A stretch of 64,000 nucleotides of DNA from Lachnospiraceae bacterium (GCA_009774175.1 VSNG01000002.1:134475-198474), one strand, 5' to 3'; positions 52,152-61,209 are shown, counted from the stretch's first letter. Made by a program: numbers and translations. Notes: a model not told the origin generated them from the letters alone.

Positions 52152-53354
52152 CTACTGCTTCTCCCAGTACTCATATCGTTCCAGCACATCGTCAATGGCG
52201 TCCTCGCCATACTTCCAATAAGCATTATACTCCTTTTGCAGCTCCTTTTTTTCTTCCCCGGAAACAGTTCCCGATTCCAGATGATATAATTCCGTCAGGT
52301 ACTCCATCTGCTGCCTTGTCTCCCGCTTCCACTGTCCAAAGCTGATCCCTGTCATAACCGCAAAAAAACACACGCCGACTGTCACGGCAAAAACCATGCG
52401 CTGCTCGAACCTCCACCCCCTGTACAAATGATCAACATACGCCTCATTGGCTTCTGCGTAAGACAGATACAGCTTTATATATCTGACCAGATCAAGCTGC
52501 ACGTCCAGATCTATTTCCCGGCCGGCCATTTTGCTGACCCGCTTGTGAAGCTGTTTTTGAAAGCTTCTCCCCTCTTTTCGAAAAAAACGGTCCGTGCAGA
52601 AAGCCGGAAGCCGAAGCCGGGGGATCTTTTTCAGACGAAAAGCGCGGCAGCCCGTCTCCCACTGACCGTCTTCCAATTTATTCTCCTGTGTATGGAACGA
52701 AGCAAGAAAAGCTTCCAGATACAAAACGGTTTTCCGCCGCCACCCGCCGAGGCTGCATATTGTCTGTACCAGCTCTTTCCGAAAACCCGTGCCGGAAAAT
52801 AAATGCGTAAACCCATTTTGATTGAGAAAATATTCCCAGGTTCCCAATCGATTCCGCAAATAGGGATTCTTCGCAAGCAGCAAAAACTGCCGGATAAAAT
52901 GCTCTCTTTCACCGTAAGTGTCCACACCGCTGAAATCAAAATCGTGTCCTTCCGTCTCCGGCGTCGATGCTTCCGCGCCTTCCCGCCGGATATCCGCATC
53001 CCGTTTCGCATCTTCCCGCTGAAAATCCGTATCCGTTCGCTGCATATGCCCGGGCGTTTCCGTTGGCTGTTTCACAGCCTCCGCCGTCTGCTTCGGATTT
53101 TCCTTAAACTGCCGTTGCTGCTCTTCCGCTTGTTCCAGCTCTTCCGCCTGCTCCCCGGGCGGCAGATAGGTTATGGTGCTCCCGGCCTTCCTGCTCTTTG
53201 CAAGCTTAATCGCCAGTTTATACGCATTTTGCAGCGCCTTAAACTCTTCCGGATGCTCCTCCGGGTGATACAGCTTTGCCTGTTTCGCGTAAGCGGATTT
53301 AATTTTCGCAATATCTTCTGTCGGCGAAATGCCGAGCAATTCCCATATATTCAT
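52152..53354 (-). CDS. Membrane-anchored J-domain protein (DjlB/DjlC-like)
   Basis: 400 residues. The first 50 residues are a J-domain (W-E-L-L-G-I-S, I-K-S-A-Y-A-K-Q-A, L-Y-H-P-E, F-K-A-L-Q-N-A-Y). The normal HPD tripeptide is HPE at residues 30-32, a conservative change. A charged linker (about 65-150) is followed by a helical part and one membrane helix at about residues 320-340. This resembles DjlB/DjlC, the partners of the Hsp70 HscC in E. coli. It overlaps the Hsp70 gene by 4 nt (ATGA), so the two are made together. Confidence 0.85.
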   Translation of the reverse strand: MNIWELLGISPTEDIAKIKSAYAKQAKLYHPEEHPEEFKALQNAYKLAIKLAKSRKAGSTITYLPPGEQAEELEQAEEQQRQFKENPKQTAEAVKQPTETPGHMQRTDTDFQREDAKRDADIRREGAEASTPETEGHDFDFSGVDTYGEREHFIRQFLLLAKNPYLRNRLGTWEYFLNQNGFTHLFSGTGFRKELVQTICSLGGWRRKTVLYLEAFLASFHTQENKLEDGQWETGCRAFRLKKIPRLRLPAFCTDRFFRKEGRSFQKQLHKRVSKMAGREIDLDVQLDLVRYIKLYLSYAEANEAYVDHLYRGWRFEQRMVFAVTVGVCFFAVMTGISFGQWKRETRQQMEYLTELYHLESGTVSGEEKKELQKEYNAYWKYGEDAIDDVLERYEYWEKQ

Positions 53355-55081
53355 ACGTTCTCTTCCCCGTCGCCGCAGTCGTCCTCAAAAAAGGCTTCGT
53401 CAAAACCGTCAAAATCAAATTTATTCCGCTCTACCGCTTCCAGATATACGGCAAGCTGTACGCAGACTTCCCGCCTTGCCCTCGCATTGCTCTCCCGGGA
53501 AAGAATCTGTCTGAACCGTGAAATCTGCACTGCCAGATATTCCCGCACCGATGGCGTGCACTCCTGATACAGACGGTTTGCCCGCTCCAGCAGATAGCGG
53601 ACATTTTCATCTTCCACCGAGCTTAAGGTCATTTTCCGAAGTTCCTCAAGCCGTGCCTCCAGTTCTTTCTGGCCCAGCCCCATTTTCTTGTTCATAATCA
53701 CCTTATGCAAAGACTGGTCGCCACTGACAATCTGGATATCCAGTATACCGTTGATATCGTACATAAAGGTAACTCTTGCTCCGACTTTTCCCTTCGGCTC
53801 CAGAGGCAGTCCCGTCACGCACATGGTGCCAAGCAGCAGATTTTCTCTGGCAATCATATTATCCCCCTGATAAATGCGAAAGGACAACTCCTGCTGGTAG
53901 TCTTCCACCGTCACATACTCTCTGGTGCGGCTGCATGGCAGGGTGTCGTTCCTTTCAATAATCGGGGAAAAACTGCCGTCATAAATCTCCGTCCCGAGAG
54001 AAAAGGGACAGATATCCGCCAGAATCATATCCTTCACATCCCCGGTACGTTCCTTAATGGCCGCCGCAATTCCCACACCCGCCGCAATACTCTCGTCCGG
54101 GCTATCATCCAATACCACCGGCATATCCAGAAGGGTTTTCAGGTACCGCCCCACCACCGGCATTTTGGAAGAACCGCCCACCAAAATCAGCTTGTCGATT
54201 TCCTCCGTGCTCATGCCGCTGTCATTAATCACCCGCCGGATTGGCAGGGACATGCGCTTAAACAGTTCCTTCCCGATATGAATCAAATGCTGGTTCGTCA
54301 TCCGCATGGTATATTCCTTCTCCTGCAGATACACTTTTCTTTCGACCTCATCCCGTTCGGAAAGCTCCCACTTGAGCGCTTCCGCCTCCTTTAAGACAAT
54401 GCCCTGCTCTTCCCCTGTAAATTTCTTCCTGTCCACCTGATTTTCCCGGTAAAATTCCTCCGCAATGAGCTCGTTAAAATCCTTACCTCCCAGATAATTG
54501 TCACCCGATACCGCCTGAATCTCCACCATATTGTCAAAGGCGTCCACAAGGGATACGTCCAGCGTGCCGCCGCCGAAGTCAAAAATAATGAAGGTCTCCG
54601 CATCCTCCACGCCCATATGGTGCTTTAATGCCACCGCCGAGGGCTCGTTGATGAGGCGCTCCACCTTAAGCCCCGCCAGCTTTCCCGCATTTTTGGTGGC
54701 GCACCGTTTATCGTCGTTAAAGTAAGCGGGAACGCTGATTACAGCCTCCGTCACCGGCTCTCCCAGATAAGCTTCCGCATCCTCCCTGAGCCTGCGCAGC
54801 ACAAAGGAAGAAAGATCTTCCGCCGTATAATATTTCCCGTTGGCAGAGTACCGGTAATCGGTTCCCATATTCCGCTTGAACTCGGCAAAGGTAACCGCCG
54901 GAGCCGTAATCAGACGCTCCTTCGCCACCCTGCCCACAAAAATTTCCCCGTCCTCCCCGATACTCACCACTGAAGGCGTTAAGTACTCCCCAAATGTATT
55001 GGGGATAAGTTCAACCTTCCCATTCCTCCAAACGCCTGCAAGGCTGTTTGTAGTTCCCAGATCAATTCCGATGACTGCCAT
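53351..55081 (-). CDS. Hsp70-family chaperone, HscC-like
   Basis: 576 residues. The ATPase domain is complete: I-D-L-G-T-T-N-S at residues 5-12, I-I-F-D-F-G-G-G-T-L-D-V-S near 170, and L-V-G-G-S-S-K-M-P near 310. The substrate-binding domain (L-P-C-S-R-T, F-R-I-Y-Q-G-D-N) is followed by a short helical lid ending in an acidic tail (D-D-C-G-D-G-E). It lacks the DnaK C-terminal length and looks like HscC, a specialised Hsp70 that works with its own J-proteins rather than with DnaJ. It starts directly at the stop of the upstream membrane gene (TAAATG) and overlaps the J-protein gene downstream. Confidence 0.9.
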   Translation of the reverse strand: MAVIGIDLGTTNSLAGVWRNGKVELIPNTFGEYLTPSVVSIGEDGEIFVGRVAKERLITAPAVTFAEFKRNMGTDYRYSANGKYYTAEDLSSFVLRRLREDAEAYLGEPVTEAVISVPAYFNDDKRCATKNAGKLAGLKVERLINEPSAVALKHHMGVEDAETFIIFDFGGGTLDVSLVDAFDNMVEIQAVSGDNYLGGKDFNELIAEEFYRENQVDRKKFTGEEQGIVLKEAEALKWELSERDEVERKVYLQEKEYTMRMTNQHLIHIGKELFKRMSLPIRRVINDSGMSTEEIDKLILVGGSSKMPVVGRYLKTLLDMPVVLDDSPDESIAAGVGIAAAIKERTGDVKDMILADICPFSLGTEIYDGSFSPIIERNDTLPCSRTREYVTVEDYQQELSFRIYQGDNMIARENLLLGTMCVTGLPLEPKGKVGARVTFMYDINGILDIQIVSGDQSLHKVIMNKKMGLGQKELEARLEELRKMTLSSVEDENVRYLLERANRLYQECTPSVREYLAVQISRFRQILSRESNARARREVCVQLAVYLEAVERNKFDFDGFDEAFFEDDCGDGEENV

Positions 55082-56545
55082 TTATTCCGCACTCCTTTCC
55101 GTAGTGTCTGCCAGATCCTCCCCTACACGAAAACCGTACCGCGCCGCTTCCTTCTCCAATTTCCGTAAAAACTCCCTTTCTCCCTCCGCCACCTCCGTAC
55201 CGGCACACATCTGCCGAAGCTGCCCGGCGTTCTCACCGGAATCGGCAAACGCAAAGATTTCCTGCCTGTTTTCTGACGCATTTGTCATTTCTATTGCTGA
55301 CAAGACACCGTTTTCAGAAAAAAAAAGCCGCACCTGGTCCCCGTCTCCAAAGGCAAGGCCAAACGCTTCTCCCTGCACGGCATAGGCATACTGATCCTCC
55401 CTGTCCGCCTCCGAATATTCATAACGGTAGAAGAAAGTCTGCGGCTCCTCACCCTGCGCATCATACTCCACCGCTTCCCGCAAACGTCCCTCATCATCAT
55501 AAAGACACGCGCTGTAATAGTCGAGCTTGCCTTCCGCATAATCCATCTGCCACAGAAGCCGATCCTCACTATATCTGGCCAGATAAAAAGAATTATTCAG
55601 AAGAAATTTGGCTTTGTGGTTGTAATTTATCTGTAAAACCAGATGTTTCTCCGCATCTTTGGAACATTCATACAGATTAAACTGCTCTGCATCGGCCTTT
55701 TCCTCCCGTAAGTACCAGTCTCTTGTACTGCTATGGGAATACCCTGCTTTATAGTTCTGCACGCGGTTCAACAGCCGGTCTCCCTGCCTTTGCCATTGCA
55801 GCTTCCAGACCTCAGTGGGATTTTCCACCAGCAGAGAATTGAATCTAAAAATACAAAGCGGGTTATCCTCCCCGTCCGTCAGGTATTCCGTGTGGTTGGC
55901 GCAATATTGGGAAATACCGCCGTCCACCTGATCATTCAGATAAGAATAATTGACGCCCGCATATCCGATCTTCTTTTCAAGAGTCTGATCTGCTCCCCCA
56001 TAAACATAAGAAGCGTACAGATAACGGTAGTAGTTTCTCTCAATCAGGGCATCGTCCTGATAAACCTCCTCATGCGCCACCTGACCGCTATCGTCGTATT
56101 CATAAATATGACGGTATGTCCAGGTGCCTTCCGTCTCATCCGCGATCTGTTCCGCCAGCACATTTCCCGCCATATCATATTCCAGAGTACGCAGATATGT
56201 ACGACTTCCCTGCGGATCGTACTCCGACTCCTGCATGAGCCGCTGATTCTGATAAAAACGGGACACATACCGGGACAGTGTCAGAGACTCCTCTCTGGCA
56301 TAAGGACTGTCGTCCGCGATCTCAATCTTACCCGGCGACTCCCGCAGAACATGCAGTTCGGCAGGCAGTCCGTGAAACGCTGTGCTTTCCCGTTCATAAT
56401 CGTTTCTCCCCTCGCCGCCGATCCAGCCCACAAAAGAAAGGAGGCCCACGATCGCTCCAATCAGCGCAAGCATTCCGACCGCAAATCCAAGCAGCGCAAG
56501 AATTGCCCCAAACGGTCCTCCTGTATTTTTATAAAACCGACCCAT
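55082..56545 (-). CDS. Membrane protein with YD/RHS-like repeats, unknown function
   Basis: 487 residues. Two closely spaced N-terminal membrane helices (about 13-40) are followed by a mostly beta-rich outside or cytoplasmic domain. Repeated short motifs such as Y-D-M-A-G-N-V, Y-D-D-S-G-Q-V and Y-D-D-E-G-R-L-R-E-A resemble YD repeats of RHS proteins or MORN/YwqK-like repeats. No toxin domain, protease motif or cell-wall anchor is seen. It is the first gene of a three-gene operon with the Hsp70 and the J-protein, which suggests a shared process, perhaps folding or quality control at the membrane. AAGGTG precedes the ATG. Confidence 0.65.
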   Translation of the reverse strand: MGRFYKNTGGPFGAILALLGFAVGMLALIGAIVGLLSFVGWIGGEGRNDYERESTAFHGLPAELHVLRESPGKIEIADDSPYAREESLTLSRYVSRFYQNQRLMQESEYDPQGSRTYLRTLEYDMAGNVLAEQIADETEGTWTYRHIYEYDDSGQVAHEEVYQDDALIERNYYRYLYASYVYGGADQTLEKKIGYAGVNYSYLNDQVDGGISQYCANHTEYLTDGEDNPLCIFRFNSLLVENPTEVWKLQWQRQGDRLLNRVQNYKAGYSHSSTRDWYLREEKADAEQFNLYECSKDAEKHLVLQINYNHKAKFLLNNSFYLARYSEDRLLWQMDYAEGKLDYYSACLYDDEGRLREAVEYDAQGEEPQTFFYRYEYSEADREDQYAYAVQGEAFGLAFGDGDQVRLFFSENGVLSAIEMTNASENRQEIFAFADSGENAGQLRQMCAGTEVAEGEREFLRKLEKEAARYGFRVGEDLADTTERSAE

Positions 56546-56654
56546 TCTTTCACCTTCTCCCGTCCGTTTCCCTCGTCTCTATTATAGCAAAATTATTTTA
56601 CACGGCAAGTATGACGCGAAAACCCGCTTACAGCTTTCCTGACCCCTGATCCTA

Positions 56655-56690
56655 ATAAAAAAGGAGTCTGCCATATCATTGGCAAACTCC
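56655..56690 (-). terminator. Intrinsic terminator of the 189-residue protein gene
   Basis: On the minus strand GGAGTTTGCCA and TGGCAGACTCC (56,663-56,690) pair with one mismatch around a 6-nt loop, followed by TTTTTTATT. It lies 24 nt after the stop and ends that transcript before the YD-repeat gene. Confidence 0.8.
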
Positions 56691-56713
56691 TATACTCCAC
56701 CGGAGAAACTATC

Positions 56714-57283
56714 CTAAACGGAAACGTCTACCGTGGACGTATCTGTTTCCACAGGCTTGCTTTCCATACCAGAGGATGAATAAAACACCGGCTTATCAGA
56801 CAGAATATCGGAACCTTTCCTGGCTGCTCCCGATGCTCCCGATGCCCCCGTGGCATCCATAACAGTTCCGTCTCCTGTCACGGTATCTGCACCGTCGATT
56901 CCCGCACCAGAATTTTCTCCTTCTGTGCCTTCCGTCTTTGGGGCGGTTTCTTTCTTTCCCGTAACCTCTGCCTTGTTCTCCTGACGCTCGGCCGCCAGCT
57001 TTTCCTCCTGCGCCTTCCGCTCCTCGCGGCGTTTTTTGATGGCCTCTTCGCGCGCCAGTTTTTCTTTCTCTCTGTTTTCCTCCGCCTCTTTTTCCATGCC
57101 ATCGTCGGCTGTTTTCTTGTACTCAAAGGCTCTGTCTTCATATTCATTGACATAACCCATCGCCCGCTCCATGGTGGCGAAGTCCTCCTTTCGGCTCGCC
57201 TCCCTGAATACCCGCATGGGTTCCCTGGTCAGGTTCATATTGACCCGCGCGCCGATCAGTCCTTCCATGGTCTTTACATGCAT
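56714..57283 (-). CDS. Charged coiled-coil protein of unknown function
   Basis: 189 residues from ATG 57,283 with GGAGGA 7 nt upstream. The first 45 residues are compact (M-E-G-L-I-G-A-R-V-N-M-N-L-T, then R-A-M-G-Y-V-N-E). Residues about 60-110 are a nearly unbroken Lys/Glu/Arg helix, fit for a coiled coil. The last 80 residues are Gly/Ser/Thr/Ala-rich and probably disordered. No signal peptide or known domain. It lies between the sensor kinase and the Hsp70 operon and is closed by its own terminator. Confidence 0.7.
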   Translation of the reverse strand: MHVKTMEGLIGARVNMNLTREPMRVFREASRKEDFATMERAMGYVNEYEDRAFEYKKTADDGMEKEAEENREKEKLAREEAIKKRREERKAQEEKLAAERQENKAEVTGKKETAPKTEGTEGENSGAGIDGADTVTGDGTVMDATGASGASGAARKGSDILSDKPVFYSSSGMESKPVETDTSTVDVSV

Positions 57284-57357
57284 ACTGTCTCCTCCTTTCC
57301 GTCAAATCTTTGCATTTTGGTTTTCGGCAGAAAATAACGGCATATTAGCGCGATGTC

Positions 57358-58773
57358 TTATACAGACGAATTGCTGTCACATACGGTTGACCCGCAGGGC
57401 AGTAAAATGGAAATGCGAAAACTACTTTCTTTCCTCTCCAGAGTCAATGTGCCATCATATTTGTCTACGGCGTCCCTGACATTTTGCAGACCCGTTCCCA
57501 TAAAGATGCCATCCGTCTTCCCGGCTCCGATTTTTCCGCCGTCCTTGCCCGCTTTCGCCACGTCTTCCTCCGATGCGCTGCTGTTTGTCACTTCAATCAG
57601 CAGACACCTTCTGACCATCCCCGCCTGTATTTTGATAAATCTTTCCTCCGTCCGCTTTACCCTCTCACAGGCCGCCGCCGCATTGTCCAGTATATTTCCA
57701 AAAATAACGCCGAGATCAAACTCGTCGACGGTACAGGCCTTCGGAATGTTCACGGTACATTCCCATCGGATATCTGCCCGCGCAGCCCTTTCCCTCTTAT
57801 AGTAAAGCAGTGCGTCCACCACGTCGTTCCCCGTCATATCCTCCGTATGCGCCACGCCTCCCGCCTCCGCCATTCTTTGCAGATATCCTGCCATCTTATC
57901 CCACTCCCGATTGTCCAGAAGTCCCTGTAAACCGATGATATGATTTTTGATATCATGCCGCAGACTCTCCATTTTCTGATACTGCTCTCCAAACATTCGA
58001 TAAAACGCCACCTGCGAACGGTACTGTTCCTTTTTCCTCTGCTCCGTCTCGATCCGTTCCATACCAAACACGTAAAATCCTGCTGCGCACAGGCAAAACG
58101 CCGAGGAAACGCATATTCCCGCCTCACTGAGCAGGGGATTATAATACAGGTTGAGATGATCTCCTCCCCGCAGAAAAATACCATACCTGGCAAACCCATC
58201 CGCCAGATCCCACAAAAACACAATTCCGAAAAGAGGCACAGAAAGCATCCGATACCATCTTGGCATCCTGTTTGTAAAAAAGCCCTTCATACGTTTTGAT
58301 AAAACGCTCAGTATGCCCGCAATACTTAAAAACCTGACGCACCAAAGCAGCGCTTCCAGAAGTCCTCTTTGCATTGTCCATATATCTCTCCCTGTCAAAT
58401 GAACAGCAAACAGATAAACCATTATCAGAAGGGATTCGGTAAAATTGGAAAAAAGCAGCGTGGCTGCAAGCAAAACTGCGGCCGCCAGTATTTTTGCTTC
58501 CCTCTCTCCGCGATAAAGCCAGACGATCAGAAAGACAAGCGTAATCTGTATTAAGATCGTCGGCAGTTGGGCCAGCAAAAAAATATCGTCAATACAAAAG
58601 AGAGCGGCAGTGCCCATCGGATATATGACCGCCATGCAAAAAAGCGTTCCCCTTTTCCGTTGTTCGACACAGGAAAAATGGCACATGCAAAAGCGGTGGA
58701 GCAACAATGCAAAGGCTGCCCCATACAGTATACTTTCCGCCGTCTCAATCCCGAAAAGCGCCTTTTGATTCAT
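57358..58773 (-). CDS. AgrC-like sensor histidine kinase (GHKL)
   Basis: 471 residues. Six or seven helices fill residues 10-235 and form the sensor. The dimerisation region has the phosphoacceptor H273 in S-L-R-H-D-I-K-N-H. The GHKL ATPase follows with N360 in F-G-N-I-L-D-N-A and the late G-T-G-L-Q-N-V box. This is the AgrC/VirS-type kinase that senses peptides or membrane signals and pairs with LytTR regulators, exactly the gene it overlaps by 4 nt. No AgrD-like peptide gene or AgrB protease is visible nearby. Confidence 0.9.
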   Translation of the reverse strand: MNQKALFGIETAESILYGAAFALLLHRFCMCHFSCVEQRKRGTLFCMAVIYPMGTAALFCIDDIFLLAQLPTILIQITLVFLIVWLYRGEREAKILAAAVLLAATLLFSNFTESLLIMVYLFAVHLTGRDIWTMQRGLLEALLWCVRFLSIAGILSVLSKRMKGFFTNRMPRWYRMLSVPLFGIVFLWDLADGFARYGIFLRGGDHLNLYYNPLLSEAGICVSSAFCLCAAGFYVFGMERIETEQRKKEQYRSQVAFYRMFGEQYQKMESLRHDIKNHIIGLQGLLDNREWDKMAGYLQRMAEAGGVAHTEDMTGNDVVDALLYYKRERAARADIRWECTVNIPKACTVDEFDLGVIFGNILDNAAAACERVKRTEERFIKIQAGMVRRCLLIEVTNSSASEEDVAKAGKDGGKIGAGKTDGIFMGTGLQNVRDAVDKYDGTLTLERKESSFRISILLPCGSTVCDSNSSV

Positions 58774-59498
58774 GACTCCACCACCCCTCCGTTGTCTCTC
58801 ATGTAGTTGAGAACCGCCTGACAGAAATCCTCATATCTGCGTCTGGCAATCGAAATTTTCTCACCGCCTGCAAGGGACACCTCCTGCCTGTTATACACAT
58901 CCACATATTTCAGGTTTACCAGATAGCTCTTATGACACCGAAAAAAATTTCTGCCCCGCAAAGCCTCCTCCAAAACATTTATCTTCTCATACCACGACAC
59001 AATCCCGTCTTTTCCGTGAGCCTCAATAATCCTCCCCCTGATTTCAAAATAGAGAATTTCGTCGAGAAAAAGTTTTGCCGTCTGCCGCCCCTGACTGATC
59101 ATCATATAATCCCCCGACCGACGCTCCAGTCTGGCAAGGCATCTGGAAAAAGTCTGTCGCAGCTCGTCCTCCTTCACCGGCTTCACCAGATAAGCAAACG
59201 CTTCCACGCCGAAGGCGTCGAATACATACTGTCTGCTGGAGGAAACGAATACCAGAATTTTTTCAGGATAATTCCTGCGAAGCATCCGGGCCGTCTGCAT
59301 ACCGTCCATTTCGTCCATCATGATATCCAGAAAAATCATCTCATATGCCGCCGCTTCCTTTAACAGTGCTTTCCCGCTGTTGTACTGTCTGACCACACAG
59401 GGCACGCACATCTTTTTCAACAGGCTCTCTATTTTTCTGCTAAAATCGAGGCATTCTCTTACTTCGTCGTCGCAGACCGCGATCATAAGCATCTCCAT
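58770..59498 (-). CDS. LytTR-family response regulator
   Basis: 243 residues from ATG 59,498 (MEMLMIAVCDDE); ATG 59,486 with GGAG 6 nt upstream is an alternative. Receiver domain residues 4-120 with acidic D-D near 10 and phosphoacceptor D58 in F-L-D-I-M-M-D, and the conserved Lys in Y-L-V-K-P-V. The C-terminal LytTR DNA-binding domain (about 135-235) shows F-F-R-C-H-K-S-Y-L-V-N. It forms a two-component pair with the overlapping AgrC-like kinase. Targets are unknown. An AT-rich upstream region has a TATAAT-type -10. Confidence 0.9.
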   Translation of the reverse strand: MEMLMIAVCDDEVRECLDFSRKIESLLKKMCVPCVVRQYNSGKALLKEAAAYEMIFLDIMMDEMDGMQTARMLRRNYPEKILVFVSSSRQYVFDAFGVEAFAYLVKPVKEDELRQTFSRCLARLERRSGDYMMISQGRQTAKLFLDEILYFEIRGRIIEAHGKDGIVSWYEKINVLEEALRGRNFFRCHKSYLVNLKYVDVYNRQEVSLAGGEKISIARRRYEDFCQAVLNYMRDNGGVVES

Positions 59499-59693
59499 AC
59501 CCGCTTTCCATTTATGTTTTATCACGATTCCGTTTTGTTTGCCTATTCGGTGTATCCGTACTGCTCTTTTTGTTCTATTATTTTCTATTATAGAATAAAT
59601 ATCGGCTGGAGGAAGAAAGATCTTTGACTGATACCGCAAACGGCAGATTTGACGTCATGAACGGATGGAAAAAGAAAGAAAAAGCCTCTCAGA

Positions 59694-59743
59694 AATAAAA
59701 AAAGTGGCTCAACTCCAGTATTTACAAAGGATTGAACCACTTT
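59694..59743 (-). terminator. Intrinsic terminator after tRNA-Cys
   Basis: On the minus strand AAGTGGTTCAA and TTGAGCCACTT form a stem with one G-T pair, followed by TTTTTTTATTT. It closes the tRNA transcript. Confidence 0.75.
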
Positions 59744-59751
59744 ACAAAGAG

Positions 59752-59823
59752 AGGCGCAGACCAGATTTGAACTGGTGAATCAGGGTGTTGCAGACCCATG
59801 CCTTACCACTTGGCTACTGCGCC
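59752..59823 (-). tRNA. tRNA-Cys (GCA)
   Basis: The 7-bp acceptor stem GGCGCAG/CTGCGCC, D-arm AGCCAAGTGGTAAGGC, anticodon loop CTGCAAC with GCA, and T-arm with GTTCAAATC are all present over 72 nt. CCA is not encoded. The outer anticodon-stem pair is a T-T mismatch. Confidence 0.93.
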
Positions 59824-59853
59824 GTATATCATTACTGCCGGTCTTTCGACCAA

Positions 59854-59925
59854 TGACTCCAACGGGAATCGAACCCGTGTTACCGCCGTGAAAGGGCGAT
59901 GTCTTAACCGCTTGACCATGGAGCC
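59854..59925 (-). tRNA. tRNA-Glu (UUC)
   Basis: Acceptor GGCTCCA/TGGAGTC, D-arm TGGTCAAGCGGTTAAGACA, anticodon stem-loop TCGCC-CTTTCAC-GGCGG with TTC, and T-arm GTTCGATTC. Length 72 nt, no encoded CCA. It lies 30 nt before tRNA-Cys and both share one promoter. Confidence 0.95.
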
Positions 59926-59959
59926 TGACGAAAGGCTTCATGTAGCCTTAACGAATGAT

Positions 59960-59988
59960 ATAATATCATATCCCGCATCATTTGGCAA
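59960..59988 (-). promoter_or_regulatory. Promoter of the tRNA-Glu/tRNA-Cys unit
   Basis: -35 TTGCCA (59,983-59,988), 17-nt spacer, -10 TATTAT (59,960-59,965), 34 nt before the 5' end of tRNA-Glu. Confidence 0.65.
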
Positions 59989-60066
59989 GGGGAAAATAAC
60001 AAATAACGCACATTTGAAAATGTCAACATTAAATGCGAAAGATTTTTCGATTTTTTCCGGTTCTCC

Positions 60067-60105
60067 ATATTGCACAAAAGAAAGAGCTGTTTTCTTGTGC
60101 AATAT
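60067..60105. repeat. Strong hairpin after the IS30-type transposase gene
   Basis: Perfect 11-bp arms ATATTGCACAA and TTGTGCAATAT with further partial pairing inside. It lies 14 nt past the transposase stop, without a T-run on the minus strand. It could be a processing site or part of an element end. Confidence 0.5.
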
Positions 60106-60119
60106 TCACATATTTGTTA

Positions 60120-61157
60120 TTATATCGCCGCCAGTTCCTTTTCAAACAGTTCCTTGCTGCTGCAATAGCCCAGCGTCCGGCGGGGATATTCGTTGATCCA
60201 GCCTTCGATCTGCTCGATCTCTTCGTCCGTCTTGTCGTCAAAATCCGTCCCCTTTGGAATATGCCGCCGGATCATCTTGTTTTGATTTTCATTGCTTCCC
60301 CTCTCATAGCTGCTATACGGGTGGCAATAATATATTGTAGTCCTCTTTCCCTCGCGGCAGCATGATTTTTCCATGCCCTCATAGTCCGCAAATTCCGATC
60401 CGTTATCTACTGTTATACTTTTAAATACATTATAGAACATATCGCCCCACTTCTTTTCTAACCGATCCAGCGCGTTGACGACGCTTTCCGCTTTTTGATC
60501 CGGCAGCTTTGCCACTATTTCGTCCCGCGTTTTCCGCTCTGTCAGCACAAGCAAGCAGGACTTTGTAACGCCCTGCTTCCCCTTTACCGTGTCCATTTCC
60601 CAGTGTCCCATTTCTTCCCGTGTGTCTATTTCGTCCGGTCTGTTCTCTATGCTCTCCCCTTTGCTGGGGCGCGACTGTTTCACTTTCCGATATTTCCGCT
60701 TCTGATCCTTTTTAACTGGTAAATCCTTATTTGTCAGCTTTAGAAATATTCCTTTATCAATATAGGAATAAAAAGTGGTTGTGCATATCATAGTAGAAAA
60801 GTTTTCCTGCTGCTGCCGCGCCTTTGCCAGTGCAGCGTCCGGCGAATACTTTTGTTCTATCACTAAATCTTCAAGAAAATTCGCAAGTTTAACGTCGTTT
60901 CCTATTTTCAGCCCCGCGCCCTTTGCTTTCAGATTTTCCCGCGCTTTCCGGTCTGCTTCGTCTGGGTTGTAGCGTTCTTCCTCTGTCAGATCGCTATTTG
61001 TGTGCATATACCTTCCGCGCCCCAGTTCCCTGTATATCGTGCTTATATGCTTATGTAATATTTCCGCGATCTCTTTGGGCTTGTGCTTTGCCCTTATGAG
61101 CGCGTCAAGCCGCAGCCTGTCATTGTATGTCATGTGTTTAAACTCTTTTTCTTTCAT
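60120..61157 (-). CDS. IS30-family transposase
   Basis: 345 residues, the full IS30 layout: an N-terminal helix-turn-helix (Y-N-D-R-L-R-L-D-A-L-I, then E-I-A-E-I-L-H-K-H-I-S-T-I-Y-R-E-L) and a C-terminal DDE integrase core with D189 (M-D-T-V-K-G), D251 (V-D-N-G-S-E-F) and E290 (R-G-S-N-E-N-Q-N). AAAGG lies 8 nt before the ATG. Clear terminal inverted repeats were not found, so it may be a resident gene of the mobile element rather than a separate insertion sequence. It is complete and looks active. Confidence 0.92.
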   Translation of the reverse strand: MKEKEFKHMTYNDRLRLDALIRAKHKPKEIAEILHKHISTIYRELGRGRYMHTNSDLTEEERYNPDEADRKARENLKAKGAGLKIGNDVKLANFLEDLVIEQKYSPDAALAKARQQQENFSTMICTTTFYSYIDKGIFLKLTNKDLPVKKDQKRKYRKVKQSRPSKGESIENRPDEIDTREEMGHWEMDTVKGKQGVTKSCLLVLTERKTRDEIVAKLPDQKAESVVNALDRLEKKWGDMFYNVFKSITVDNGSEFADYEGMEKSCCREGKRTTIYYCHPYSSYERGSNENQNKMIRRHIPKGTDFDDKTDEEIEQIEGWINEYPRRTLGYCSSKELFEKELAAI

Positions 61158-61172
61158 CTGTGCCGCCTTTCT

Positions 61173-61209
61173 AAAAAACGCCGCAGGCGTTCCCCTCTAC
61201 GGCGTTTTT
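61173..61209 (-). terminator. Bidirectional hairpin terminator
   Basis: AAAAAACGCCG and CGGCGTTTTT form the arms. On the minus strand T6 follows, so it ends the HTH gene at 61,208 before the transposase gene; the plus strand also has a T-run. Confidence 0.75.

Noticed and set aside
55082..56545. RHS/YD-repeat polymorphic toxin
   Set aside because: Only a few degenerate YD motifs, no RHS core box, no C-terminal toxin and no immunity gene beside it.
59854..59925. tRNA-Glu as attachment site of the right-hand mobile element
   Set aside because: Integration normally uses the 3' end of a tRNA. Here the 3' end points left, away from the element, and no duplicated tRNA end was found at the right.
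60120..61157. A complete independent IS30 insertion sequence with terminal inverted repeats
   Set aside because: No convincing inverted pair was found at either flank by eye; only a direct 13-mer repeat and a hairpin are present, so just the gene is annotated.
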